Assembly: GCA_034440615.1 (NCBI GenBank)
Contig: JAOTOM010003691.1
Location: 58,501-122,500 of the forward strand
Reading direction: 5' to 3'
DNA from: Ashinkailepas kermadecensis
Taxonomy: Eukaryota > Arthropoda > Thecostraca > Neolepadidae
DNA: 64,000 nucleotides
Below the pieces are notes generated by a model, which was not told where the DNA came from, did no database searches, and saw only the letters and a list, made by a program, of their open reading frames with translations. Below, in pieces: positions 43,060 to 55,068 of this stretch. Position 1 is the first letter of the stretch, and every line of letters begins with the position of its first letter. The position numbers and the translations under genes were made by a program.

Positions 43060-44392
43060 CACGCACGGCTAACGAATACCAGGCCCTGTTGGAGGTCACA
43101 CTGGCAGGGTTTCCGATCCATAAGGCGAACATTGAGGAGGCCGTCCGCCCATATCGGTGGGGGGGGGGCGCCTCGCCTGTGATGGGGGCTCCTGTTGTAC
43201 GGCCAGCGTCTGATAATACCGCGCAGCCTGCGACGGGAAACCCTGGACAGCCTCCATGCGGGGAATCAAGGGGTTGACCGTTCCAGAAGACAAACGAGAC
43301 AGACAGTGTATTGGCCCGTGATAGATCCGGACGTGGCTAATATCGTCAACTCCTGCACACAATGTCAAAAACGACAGACCGGCTAACGAGTCGAACCCTT
43401 GTGACCAACTCCTACCTCGTCGCGAGTCTTCGAGTCCGTCTCCGCAGATTATTTTGGACATGCGGGACGGACTTATCTGGTGTATGCCGACCGTCTGTCG
43501 GGTTGGCCCATCGTGATTGACTGTAGGCACGAAGGTACCGCCCGCATGCTCGTCCAAGAGCTGCGCCGCATCTTTCCCGCCACCGGCGCACCCGTTACCC
43601 TGCGAAGTGACGGTGGTCCACAGTTCGCCTCCCGGCACACGCGCGAGTTCCTGCAGCGGTGAGGAGTGCAGCACGAAATGTACACCCCTCACTATCCACA
43701 GAGCAATGGACACGCTGAGGTCGCTGTGAAGGCCGCAAAACGGCTCATTAACAAAACAAAAACACTGCAGGCGGCGACATGGATACAGACGAATTCGCCA
43801 GGGGCTTGCTGGAGCTGCGCAACGTCCAACGTGCCTACGGCCGCTCGCCAGCTCAAGTGCTGTTTGGACACCCGGTCCGGTCAGTCGTCTCGGCCCACCA
43901 CCGGGCGTATGCCCCTGAGTGGCAAACAGCAGCCGACAACGCCGACGCTGAGGCCGCATCCACGCAGCAAAACGTACAAGAACGGTACGACCGAGCCACC
44001 GGACCAGGCCCCTGCCGACTGCCGATGTCGGGGTGCACGTATGCCGTCAGGACCGAACCACCGGTTTATGGGACCGATCAGGTGTGGTTATTGATGTGGG
44101 TGCGCGCCGTGACTATCTGGTTAAGCTTCCGAGTGGCCGCGTGATGTGGCGAAATCGACGGTTCATCCGGCCTGTGCGCCCCATGACGCCGATCACGGGT
44201 GCAGGCGCGAACAGCTCATCAGTTAGTCAGGAAGCCAATAGAGACGAGGGTAGTTCGGCCCCGACCACTGCCGGTCGTGAAAATGTTAAGTTTACTGAGC
44301 CCGCGGCCATCCCCGACGTTTCCCGCCGCAGCCAGCGACGACGACGACCGCCTGACCGACTGACCGTTATCCCACGATCGGTCCGGTATTGA
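43060..44392 (+). pseudogene. Ty3/gypsy integrase fragment
   Basis: Pieces in three frames follow the order of a gypsy integrase. ANEYQALLEVTLAGFPIHKA leads in from RNase H. LYGQRLIIPRSLRRETLDSL and HAGNQGV...CTQCQK form the HHCC zinc region, with one His replaced. ADYFGHAG has the first Asp, LRSDGGPQFAS the second, and PQSNGHAEVAVKAAKRLI the Glu of the DDE core. GRSPAQVLFGHP, QNVQERYDR, GVVIDVGARRDYLVKLPSGR and NRRFIRPV form the C-terminal domain. Frame shifts occur near 43190, 43390, 43760 and 44020, and a stop follows FLQR. RT and RNase H are missing to the left, where the 5.6-kb transposon ends. Confidence 0.88.
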
Positions 44393-44463
44393 AGGGCAAT
44401 GTCAGCCACGCCTCCACAGTATCGGTATCTCACGATACCGGCACTGCTTAGTCGAGAAACCAT

Positions 44464-44488
44464 GGGGAAGGGGGAGGGGGAAGGGAGA
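44464..44488 (+). other. Probable polypurine tract of the gypsy element
   Basis: A run of purines (GGGGAAGGGGGAGGGGGAAG-like) lies 75 bp after the integrase stop and directly before a TG that could start the 3' LTR. Plus-strand DNA synthesis is primed at such tracts. The call depends on position. Confidence 0.6.
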
Positions 44489-44690
44489 TGTCGTGCGTCT
44501 GTGTGGAGACGTGTGCGATGGCCCGGCAGATGGGGAACATCTGTTGGCGGCCGGCTGCCGCGCCGGCCGCCTCGGTAGTCTTCACACGCCCGTCAGTGAA
44601 TATAGACCGAGACGGAGCGTCCTGTGTCAGTGACGATATAACACCGTCATGCGCCTCGCATCTTAAGACAGCTAAGAAGTTCATGCATGA
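44489..44690 (+). mobile_element. Possible gypsy 3' LTR start
   Basis: Sequence beginning TGTCGTGCG follows the polypurine tract. The right limit is not clear and no matching 5' LTR exists in the window, so only the left boundary is supported. Confidence 0.4.
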
Positions 44691-46990
44691 GTAAAGATAA
44701 GATAGATGTCATGGTGGGTGACCCATGACGTTCTGATGTCAAATAATGAATCTGGTTGTATGCCAATGCTGTGCATATTTATACATCAAAATGTTGACAG
44801 GGACCCGAATAACGCAATACAAAACTTATCCGAGCACAGGGGAGAGGGGAGTGGAGGTGAGCATATGCCTCCTTATTAAGTAAACAAAAAGATAGGAAAA
44901 AATGTACAGAGTGGAGAGTTTGGAAAGGCTACAAGGCTTCAATAACGTCAAAAGCTATTATAACGTGCCGCCGACTATGACTCCATGCCGACCACAAACG
45001 GCGCGTGAACGACGTCTGACACTCAATTCCGTACAATACCGAGACCATCACTAGACAATCAGTACGCCATATCTCCGTGAGTCTGAAGGATAATTACTTG
45101 AAATTGTGAATACTCGCAATCGGATTTGAGCCGGTTTTGGGAAAACGTTAACATATTTCGAAGAGGAAAAATATATTTATTGCATTTCACGAATTTTAAC
45201 AACCACGTTGCTTGGTCGTATTAATATTTGTCCATTAATATTGCTGTCATTTGGCGCATGCTACGTGTTAATATCTTTGCTCATCGATTTTTCGTGTTCT
45301 TTTTCTGCACACCGTTCATATTGTTGACAAGTCGCGGTATGTGACGCCGCTATGACGGCAATCACACCCGACCAACAGAGTTAGAATGCTGTTTCTGGAC
45401 TCAAGCTGTGAAATGGTTATGCGAACAGCTACTGAACGTTGAAAATTGATATCGACCCGAGTGTTTGAGTTATAAATAAACCAAATGCAATGGGGCGGAG
45501 ATTCGGCCCCTTCTCAGAGTAGGGCGAGAGTAAAAGCTGAGAAATTGCGTTGGTGGCTCTCACCACAGTTGGAGGATTCGCATAGTTATTGGTGTTGTCC
45601 ACATCAAATTCAGTCACCTTAATTTCATTCTACGACGCATACATAATGCTAAATCGTGAGAATTGTTGGTGTTGCATTAGCCGGGTAATATATTCAGGAG
45701 TCTGCACAATGAACAAGGCCTGACAAGGACGCTGTAATTAGGGGGCCCTTTTCCTACCCATGTTTGGACGAGTTTAAAATTGACGACATGAACATTGCAT
45801 TGAAAGAATGGACTTCAAGCTGGGTTCTCTCCCTCCCACGCCAAACTTTGAGGTAGTTCCAGTGCCATTGAAGTCTGGTGTACTCCGAAATATTCGGCTA
45901 CATTTTTCTTTGTTCAAGAGCAGCTTCAAAGTTTGAAGCTTTCTCTGCAAATTCAGAGAGTGAAATAGTGTTAGGCGACCATTAAGAGGGTAATCAAAAT
46001 ATTGGTGATGCCATGCCACATCAAAGTAATGTTCTGATTGGTGTTGCACCGGCAATACGAAAGATATACAAGCCTCCACGTCTCGCGCTCAAACACTACC
46101 ATGTACACGGACGCGGAGCCAACGTTCGCGACTACCTCTCAACGGAGGACGCGCACTGCCACGTCGTTGCGTTGCTTATTTGCTCCAGTGTCAACGGCAC
46201 CCAAGTCTGATGCTCAAGAGGCGGAACGTTCTAGATTTACTTTTCGCTGAATTTGCATTCATATTAGTTCACTGCACGACAATATTCCGGAGCAGGCCGT
46301 GTGGTAAACTGTATTGATCACACCCAAGCTCCGAGTTTCCTGTTCGGTAGCGAATTCAATATCAAATAGATGCCGTACCAGACGCCTTCGTCGAAGCTTG
46401 ATGCGCGCCACGAGGGACGACTGCCATCTCAGACTCACCGTTTTCATAAAGCCTTAGACGCTCCGGCGCCAGCCGTCGCTAGATATGACATTGAATTCTG
46501 ACGTCAGCTAAAAGTCACTAGTCTTCGAGCTAGTGGTACTGGCCTAATCTGGTTCTATCTGACGTGAGTAGCTAAGGCTCAGCATGACCCAAAATATTTT
46601 CAGTGAGAACATCCAAACTCAGGGTACTGTTTCACTGAATAGGATAACCTGCACAGGGTGTCTCTATTGGGTGTCGATAAAGTAGCAGGAGTGTTTAACG
46701 CCTAAAATAAGTACCGTTGGAAAAATGGGAACCGTGCCAATTACGGGCACTATTTCCTGTGGAGTCGCGGATTGCGTCGGCATGATCACCGGCATAGTCA
46801 TTATACCGACATCGGGAGTGCCTCGTTCTGGGAGCGGATTTCCTCTCATTACGAAGCAGTGCTCCTCGGGGAAAGATGGTCCTCCCTCTCTCTGATAGCG
46901 ACTGGTCTATTTGATGTTGCGGTGCTGTCATAATCCTGCATTCAACCCGCACATTGCAAATCCCCAGCATCTCCTTGTGGTAGATCTTCA
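44691..46990. other. No gene recognised
   Basis: AT-rich unique sequence with frames of at most about 100-130 codons and no family motif. I found no tandem repeats or terminal repeats in it. Confidence 0.5.
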
Positions 46991-47260
46991 GGCCAAGATT
47001 TAGTGGAGTGACCCATGACGCTGGACAGATCCGACGAATCGGAGCTGCAGAGGTAACACGCCAAGATTTAGTGGGATGGCACACTACGGTGGATAGATCC
47101 GACGATTCGGAGCTGCGGAGGAAACACGCCCATATTTAGTGGGATGGTACACTACGATGGGTAGATCAGACGAATCGGAGCTGCGGAGGAAACACGCCAA
47201 GATTTAGTGGGGTGACACATTACGATGGACAGATCCGAAGAATTGGAGCTGAAGAGACAA
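46991..47260 (+). repeat. 68-bp tandem repeat, about four units
   Basis: Units beginning near GCCAAGATTTAGTGG and ending GCGGAGGAAACAC start at about 46991, 47059, 47127 and 47195. They contain GACAGATCCGACGAATCGGA, and the last unit runs into a short open frame (MDRSEELELKRQ onwards) ending near 47425. Divergence between units is roughly 10%. Confidence 0.92.
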
Positions 47261-47571
47261 GTTATGCCGTCGGATATGCTCCCCGAAATCATGATCCAGA
47301 CAAAGTACATTGCCGACGATGGTTCGCTGCCCATACTTCTCAATCGACTGAAGGCCCTTGAAAGATTGGCTGGCCCGCCTGGAACCAGCTCGCTGCTATT
47401 TGAGCCCTGGCTGCCATTCCTTTAATCGATATCAACGTCCGTTAACGGTCTTCCTATGCGGGAAACGGGGGGATGGTGTTATAAGGGGGTGGGGGTGTTC
47501 TGACCCCATTGAGGTGAAGTATTCCGAACCGTTGGCGCTGGAACAGGGGGGAGGGAGGAATTTTTTTTAAA

Positions 47572-49040
47572 GGCGTGCCGGACCATAAATGTCATTTGCG
47601 CCGCCTTTAAAGCGAGTACGTTACATGTCTGTCTATAAAAGCGAGTGTTTTTGCGATCAAGGTGCAAGCAAGTGGACATTTACGTTAAGGGAATTTTACG
47701 TTATAGTTTGCGTGATATTTTAGGTGCTGAAGGCGGTGGCTGGGTTGGGGACATCCCCCTGATGTCTAAATGGTTTTAATTTTACTTTACTCCTCCACAA
47801 AATAATTTGTAGCGTGGGTGGGGGTGGGGGTGTTTTGAGAGTGGCGAGAAGTTGATTTTTCCAGGGTGCCGGCTTTAGACTACTCTTATCGAAGAGCACC
47901 GAGGGATCTTTACCGTGCGTACAAGGAGGTAATTGTCCACACCGCCTATCACGTATCACGCCTATCATGTCATGCAGGGTTGTCAGTTGGGCTAGTACGG
48001 TGTTTTGCAATTCGGCTCTTCTATGTCCGCTGTACCTCTGGGTAGCCGTTTACGTTAGGAGTTGCAAGGCAAATCGGCTCATCTACGTCCGATGGCTCCT
48101 CTGGGTAGTCGTTTACTTGTGAGTATTACGTCCTATGGCTCTCTGGGTAGTGTTTTTATTTTATTTTTATTTTTATTTTTATTTTTTGTTTTTGTTTTCC
48201 TAAAGCAAGTCGGCTCATCTACTTCCGATGGCACCGCTAGGTAGCCATTTATTTCTAATTGGGAAGCAAATCGGCTCATGTACGTCCGACGCAATGCGGG
48301 GATGGCTATTTACGTGTTTCCTACGAGTGTTTCGCGGTCATGCATTGCGAGTTGATGTGAGTGTTGGTGGTGTGGTGCCTATAGTGCTCCTGCTAGTTTT
48401 GTGGCATACAGATATTCAAAAAGTAATTGAAGGAGTTCTGGGTGCTTGTCACCGAGAAGCGATGGAAGCGATAAGGTGATGCCTTCTCTTTAGCAGAATG
48501 CCTTAAATGGTTGTCTTTGAGAGCTAAAGCTACTACAGTCTAGCAGGATGTGGCGTATGCTTAACCTGCTGTTGCAGGTACCGCAGTGAGGTGTTGTATA
48601 TTGGTCACCCTCTAATTGAGGCTGTTAGTTTTGGCAACCAGTTTTAAGTCTAGTGAAGATGACCTCTTTTTGTCGGTGAGATTGATTTGATGTGTTCCAT
48701 GTGCCTACCGTTAGTTTGATTGCGTGGGTGTGGTTGAATTTGTGTTGTGTTGAGTTGTGTTGTGTCCATGTGTTCTGTTGATGTTGGCGAATGTGGCGTT
48801 GTAGGAGTGCTTTGCAATCGTCTACCGAATATTCAACGCTAGGGTATGTGCTCAATGCTAAGGCTTGCTTTGCGAGGCGGTCTGCTTCTTTGTTACCTGG
48901 GATGTTGGCGTGGCCCGGTATCTAGAGGAAGGAATAGTTCATGTTTACGTTATGTGCCACGATTTGTTGGATTCCGTCAATGACGTGATGTGGGACAGTC
49001 GTGGGTGTTGCTAATTGACTGAAGGGCGGATTTGGAGTCC
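47572..49040 (-). mobile_element. Non-LTR retrotransposon, family B, copy 2 (5'-truncated)
   Basis: This copy matches 10441-11905 of the full-length copy: tail, 3' UTR with its tandem motifs (48010-48310), C-terminal finger region, and the end of RNase H (IPGNKEADRLAKQA near 48900). It stops abruptly near 49040, in the RNase H region, the expected result of 5' truncation. The polyA-like part (TTTAAAAAAAATT on the minus strand) is followed by a C-rich run. Confidence 0.9.
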
Positions 49041-50081
49041 GCTGGAGCTCTGTGGTCTTTGCTAACTATCCTTTCCACACATTCTATCAGAACATTTGTT
49101 GTTCCCATATTCAGGATTAAGTTTATCAGAACATGACAGGATTAGTTATTTAAGTGATAGGAGGGACTGAGGGGATCTCACGCAATGATATATGCCATAT
49201 TGTGTTGTACAGGGAAGACATGTGCAATAGGCGCCTGGTAATTGCCTTCTTAGACACATCGTATTTGATTGCATAGCGCTTCTGAAAGTCAGTTTTGCAT
49301 GAAATGGGTACGAATATGATATGAGTTTTAAATTTGCAAATGTCGAAATAGGTGCGAATCCTAATACGACGGTGATTAGTAAATACTATTCTCGCCTAGC
49401 TAAACTTGATGATGAGTAGCGGTTCCAGGGAGGAATTTGCGTGTATTACGTTTGTGCTGCAATTATCAAGCTGGATGCCTACATGCATTTATATTAGCTC
49501 ATATGTGGACGGATGCATTTTAAAACTTTGAGTTCTAGTGCATACTTAAATCGAATGTGGTTCCCTGGAGATAACGCTGGACGTATGACAAGCTATACAC
49601 GCTGGAATACGCATAAATGTGGTGAACTAGAGCAGAAGCTGATATATTCGTACCAAATATTTCACCCGGTATTCCTGCCTGACTACGGCATTAAAAAAGT
49701 GCAATGTGTGGAAATATATCGATATCGGTACTGGGCACTCTGGCGAAGGCTCTCGGAGATTTAAAGGAAGATCAGATGTGCAGAATATGTCCCGTGATTT
49801 TTCGTCTCATCTTCTGCCTCTGTCTCTCTTGGGACTTCTATCCGCAGAAAATGTACATCTAGCTTTTTAATTCTATGCTCAACAATTTTCATAAATCCAA
49901 GTTATCGCCTGGAATTCAAGATTTGTTGTTAAATCACTCGCACAATCTTTCTACGACAAACCTATGAACACCATTGAGCTGGTCTGAACACAGCTCCATA
50001 AACATACGATTGGCAGCGGAATTAGTGCTCACCTAGGCATAGCACTGATACACCTACGATAGACCTAGAAATTCGTGCTCT
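49041..50081. other. No gene recognised
   Basis: AT-rich unique sequence. The longest frame (83 codons at 49513) has no recognisable motif. Confidence 0.5.
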
Positions 50082-50474
50082 TTAACAAGTTGATGCTGAC
50101 TTATCCACAGTTGGAGATGAACACGACGCGGCGGCCACCGACGGTCTCCTCGCCCGAGGTATCGGTTGCTTGTCGTTTCCCCGATGGCGAACTTGGCCCC
50201 ATCGAGAGCGTCGTGGACCACCGCCACTGAACGTGCCCAGTGCACTGGCCACGTCAGTGGCGTCTGAGTAGTTCTCCAGGCTTCGGACTCCTTTGTGGCC
50301 CGGCACTTCGTCAGCGTAAGCTGCCGGATAGCAGTCCTCCAGCGGCCGTCTGACGCCGGCTTTCCTGATCCAGCGGTCAGTCTTCTTTTCGGCGACGCCG
50401 GTATCTTGGCACGCGGTTTTCAGAAGTGACGCCGGATGATTTGCTCCCCAGCGACGAATGCACGAGCCGGACAT
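50082..50474 (-). pseudogene. Crypton-like tyrosine recombinase, C-terminal fragment
   Basis: This GC-rich frame in AT-rich surroundings reads HPASLLKTACQDTGV, then KKTDRWIRKAGVRRPLE, YADEVPGHKGVRSLENYSDA. The order matches the C-terminal catalytic core of Crypton-type tyrosine recombinases: Arg in an N-H-S-x-R-K-like motif (here DRWIRK), the GHK motif and the Tyr of the SLENY motif. That Arg, His and Tyr trio carries out strand cleavage in this enzyme class. Upstream catalytic residues are not in the fragment. Below about 50200 the frame is probably not recombinase. Confidence 0.6.
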
Positions 50475-52140
50475 CGCGGCTGCTCAAATGACTGGCCGCA
50501 CGTCTGCACCACTAATCCTCTGCAAACATGCGATCAGTAGACTTTGAAAATAAGTAATGTCCGTAATCTATGCATGCTCATCTTTCGAATGGTTTGCTTC
50601 TCGTCTTCTGAGTTGTATTAACCTTCCAACGAGGGGTGGGCTGTGCTTGGAGCGAAAGTCACTTGTGGTTGCAGTGATGCGCGGCAGCAGCTGCAACGCC
50701 AGATGTGTTTGTCATGCCAGAATGTCAGCTGCAGTCTTCTGACCAAGGATATCGCTAGACAAGTTGTCAAATGCACCCTCGGCACTTGCCACTTGGGGAT
50801 ACCAGCAATGCATTGTGGGTGAACGAAAATAAGGATGGAAAACTTAGGCGGGTGGAGAATATTCCACGTCGCCTGTAGGTAATAGGGTTCCAGTGCATGT
50901 TTCGGCAAATATAATGCGAACAACTGCATCAAAAAGAAAAATTCCAAAAAAAATGGAAGATCTCGAAAATTATACCGTCCGACACCCTCCCCTCCCCCAA
51001 AAAAGTATCGGAATATTCGTCAGAAGAACTACTCATCTAAGTGTTAAAATGTTAAACAGTGACCTGATTTATTGACGGAGTTGGAGCTCATGTAGGCAGG
51101 TTCGGTTTGCCTGACAGTGATAGTCTCTGAGTTGTCTCGCTCCGTGATAATTGGTTCGCAAACCCAATAGCCGTCACTTGCCCTTGTATTGATCGGGAGG
51201 ACAATTAGCAGAACGGCAACAGCTTGGCGTGCAACAGGAGCAATGCATGTACAACAGAGAACAGCCGGCAGACACCGATACGTGTCTTTGAACAGTTCGT
51301 GCTCTGATAATTCCGTTAACGTGTCACGACTCAAAAGTCCTCTCGGCACTTCGACCATCCACCGTGCAATCCGGCGATCCGCTCACCTCTGCTGCTCAGC
51401 CGCGTCTCGACCCCACCGCTGCCCTGCGGCGACTACTTGACCGGAGAAGCACGAGCTCATGCTATGCAGGATATGCTTTGGATAGCACCAATTTAGTCAC
51501 AGATTGACTGGGTTGGGAGGGGAGGCTATTTTTTATATGGATAGTAGGTATGGATGCAAATGACCCGTAGCACGTCAATCCAACTCTGGCCAGTTGGTGC
51601 TATCTAAAGTTCAATGAGGAAAGCACGACCGATCTGAGACATCATCTTAGCTTACCGTAGTTGAAATATTTTATTTGCTGCTCATCGAACTGACGTCTTT
51701 TTTTTTGTCGGTGCACCGACAAAGCAAAGTTAAATGATTTTTATGCGGGTCATTTCATTGTCTTTGGATGACTTCAGCCTTTGCGATGTCACACATGTGA
51801 TTAATTCGATGCCCTTGACGTATATTTTGTTCTCAACCTGAGCAACAGAAAAAAAGAACTTGACCCTCATTCATTTCTTCCATGATATGGTTTCGATATA
51901 CATTCTGAGTCATAGCTATCTGGAGCCCGCGCTCACTATGTTCGATTTGTTCCCAAGACCTGCAATCCATGTCGATGATATTCACTTTATGGGTTGGACA
52001 AGAGGCCAAAATTCCGTTAGCATCCTCCATTGGTTTCGCCTGCGACACGTGCTATAAATCTTAGTGTCCAAAACTTGCAATCGAAATCTTGTCATCCAAG
52101 ATTATCCATTGCATTAATTTTTTTTATTAGCAGGTGGTAC
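50475..52140. other. No gene recognised
   Basis: Unique sequence. Frames of up to 109 codons lack any family motif. Confidence 0.5.
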
Positions 52141-52233
52141 CTGGGTGGAGGGGAGGGGAGCGATTCGGGAGGCAGCAATCGGAATGGGGAGAAATAATCC
52201 GAGCCTGTCCGGCTGGACCAATGCACTGTTAAG

Positions 52234-52248
52234 CTCCGAGTATAAATA
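52234..52248 (+). promoter_or_regulatory. Possible TATA box
   Basis: GAGTATAAATACCCC is a good match to a TATA box, 60-80 bp upstream of a GC-rich transcribed-looking stretch. No gene or element can be tied to it, so it may be chance or part of an unrecognised LTR. Confidence 0.35.
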
Positions 52249-52380
52249 CCCCGGTAGCAACAGCAAAAAATTGGTCAGTTATTTTATTGCGATAGTCGGA
52301 GAGAAGGCGTGTGGATGGAACCCCCGTTCCCCACCGCATGTCAGTCCTTCCACCGCGTGGATGGAACCACACCTCCGCCG

Positions 52381-52450
52381 CATATCAGGTCCTCCACAGT
52401 GCTTCATATCAGGTCCCCCACAGTGTTTCATATCAGGTCCTCCACAGTGT
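52381..52450 (+). repeat. 24-bp tandem repeat, about three units
   Basis: CATATCAGGTCCTCCACAGT-type units start at 52381, 52405 and 52429. The period of eight codons keeps frames open. A related longer duplication (TGGATGGAACC) lies at 52311 and 52357. Confidence 0.92.
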
Positions 52451-53980
52451 GCCGCGAGGAAGCGCCGGCCGGGCCTTCCACCCAGCCGCAATATCGACGC
52501 ACATCATGCCATCTCATAAGCGGCCTACACCAGCGGCGACCCTCTTCCACCCGTCCGTACCGCCGGCTACTGTTACTGGGGTCGACCTGTGGACTGGCGG
52601 CCAACTCCGCTCTGCCTGCTGATTTACGGCCTGACCGGCGGCGGCCCGGTCCGACTGGCGCCGACGATAAGATTCACAGCCGGCCGCCACCGAGCCGCGC
52701 TGCTCGACGAGACGCCTGTCCCAACGAAATTCGGCACGGCAGTTTATTACCTCGCCGCTGAAAACGGATCAAGTTGGCCCTTGATGCGAATTAATTACAT
52801 CTGAATGGCCAGTTGGAAAATGTATGAATGACTGAAGAGATAGGTTTGTTGGAATTATTGAGAACTGATAAAAACACAAAGTGGCTGCGACGGAGCTCTG
52901 ACAGAATGAAACCAAGGGAAGTATTGATGTGCTTCTGGACTGCTTCGGGATCGCATGAAGCGTCCTGTCGGGCGATTCATTTCCAAACGAAATGAAGGGC
53001 CCACAAATAAATGCGCCCAACTACCGGTTGTTATTGCTTTGGATTCATACCTCTTTACGTCTACCTCTCTACGTCTTACTCTCCTACGTCTTTTCATTGT
53101 GAATGTTTGTACATGATTGTCTAATTATCAATTCTAGCCTGCTTTGCCATTGCGTCAAGCCATGCCTAAGTGATAACATTTAATGAAGCTTTCCATGGTC
53201 ATCATGGATGACTGGCAAAGACCGAGCTTAGGATGCTATTTTCATGATTTTAAAGATAAATAAAAACGGACGGGACCTAAAAAATGTGTGTGGGGACTAA
53301 GCAGTATCGAAGGCGATGACCAATTAAGAAAACTTTTGGAGAGACTGACCCACAGAGAACCACGTTAAAATATGAATAGTTTGGGAAAGGGATCGGATCA
53401 ACGAAGGACGCGTGGGCCAATCCCGGAAAAAATTGTACGTAAGGAGACGTGTACGGATGCCAGATGTCTTTAAATAAATGACGTAAGGAAATACACGGAC
53501 TCGCAAATATCCGCATGTGCAAATGCATGCGCACCAATGTTTGTAGTAACGCAAATGTATAGACAACATTGCATGAGTGCACGGGCATGTAGAACAATGA
53601 ATCTGCGGAATGTGGACAATGATTCCAGGGTGACTTTGTTGTGCATTTTGCGCAACAAAAACTCATTCTCTGTTGCCATAGGACAGGAACCTATTTCTGG
53701 TATAGGCTTTTGACCCATCGCCGTCTGCTGATTGGTGGGTAGGGACTGAAAGTGACCTGCCAACAAAAGCAGCGTTTGGCGTGACTGCAACGAGGTGTAG
53801 TTTTGACCGCTGCTGTAGCATCAAATTTGATAGCGAAATCATAGTTGTAATCAGGTATGTGTGGTCTGGGTGATGCAGGCCCGACCTTCGGGGGCCGAAG
53901 ACTTGGCGAGCCGGCCTTCTGGCCTACTGGCGACGACCGGGCAGATGCTCAGCTGACGCTCGACTTTGGCGCTGCAGTTT
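52451..53980. other. No gene recognised
   Basis: GC-rich to 52760, then AT-rich. Overlapping frames of up to 150 codons near 52309-52760 arise from the GC-rich composition and the 24-bp repeat, and I do not believe they are genes. Confidence 0.45.
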
Positions 53981-54525
53981 GAGCCGGCATCAGTAGCCTG
54001 ATGCCGCAGATGGTCCAGCCGGCCACGGAGACTTCCGCCCCTGACCTTGTGTGGCCCATCAGTGGCCTGATGCCGCAGATGGCCCAGCCGGCCACGGAGA
54101 CTTCCGCCCCTGACCTTATGTGGCCCATCAGTGGCCTGATGCCGCAGATGGCCCAGCCGGCCACGGGGACTTCCGCCCCTGACCTTGTGTGAGTGGCCTA
54201 TGATGGCCAGTGGCCACGGGGACTTCGCACCTGACCTTTGGCCCATCAGTAGCCTGATGCCGCAGATGGCCCAGCCGGCCACGGAGACTTCCGCCCCTGA
54301 CCTTGTGTGGCCCATCAGTGGCCTGATGCCGCAGATGGCCCAGCCGGCCACGGAGACTTCCGCCCCTGACCTTATGTGGCCCATCAGTGGCCTGATGCCG
54401 CAGATGGCCCAGTCGGCCACGGGGACTTCCGCACCTGACCTTGTGTGGCCCATCAGTAGCCTGATGCCGCAGATGGCCCAGCCGGCCACGGAGACTTCCG
54501 CCCCTGACCTTATGTGGCCTATGCG
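53981..54525. repeat. 69-bp minisatellite, about eight units
   Basis: Units such as CATCAGTGGCCTGATGCCGC plus AGATGGCCCAGCCGGCCACG plus GAGACTTCCGCCCCTGACCT repeat every 69 bp (23 codons), with one degenerate unit near 54187-54240. Because 69 is a multiple of three, frames stay open on both strands and produce 23-residue repeat peptides. Substitutions between units do not obviously favour synonymous sites, so I treat it as a minisatellite. Confidence 0.93.
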
Positions 54526-55068
54526 CCCCGTATCCATGCACTGTGGTGGTATGCGGCTTTTCCTCGGCTGCAGCTGTCGGTTGTGCGATGTGTCGTCGAC
54601 TGTCTCTCCCCGGAAGAGGCGCAGGCTTCGTTCCGTAACGTCACGTGATGGCCGTCAGCTGACTGTTTCATCAGCCGGACTTCTCTGTCAGACGGTGAAG
54701 GAGTGGGATTCCGCTGACCAGTCTAAGGTCGACACTCGGTCCGGGCGCCAGTCGGTCGTGGCCGGTCGCCGACAGCGACCAGTCGCCATCGACGCCTGGC
54801 TCGCCGACAGCCAACCGTCACTGTCGCGCCGGTGGGCAGGAGACAGGAACCGTCGCCGCTCCGGCCTGCTACGAGCTGAAGTCCAGCCAATGCATTGGCT
54901 GCAATGGAGCAGTTGTAGCAGCAGCTACAGCTATCAAGCTATCAGCTATCGCGGACAAGGCTATCAAGCTATCAGCAAGTTATCGCGGGCAAGGCTAGTT
55001 TCTAAAAAAAACTACCACGATCCACACAGATAATCCTGGAGGCTAGCGTCCTTCACTGCATTGATGCT
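54526..55068. other. No gene recognised
   Basis: GC-rich sequence. A short imperfect duplication with CTATCAAGCTATCAGC lies at 54930-55000. Confidence 0.5.

Noticed and set aside
52145..52804. Overlapping GC-rich frames of 71-150 codons
   Set aside because: High GC and a 24-bp repeat remove stops; three plus-strand frames are open at once and none matches a family.
53851..55033. 228- and 282-codon frames on opposite strands
   Set aside because: They overlap each other over the 69-bp array, whose length is a multiple of three; no start context or domain supports a gene.
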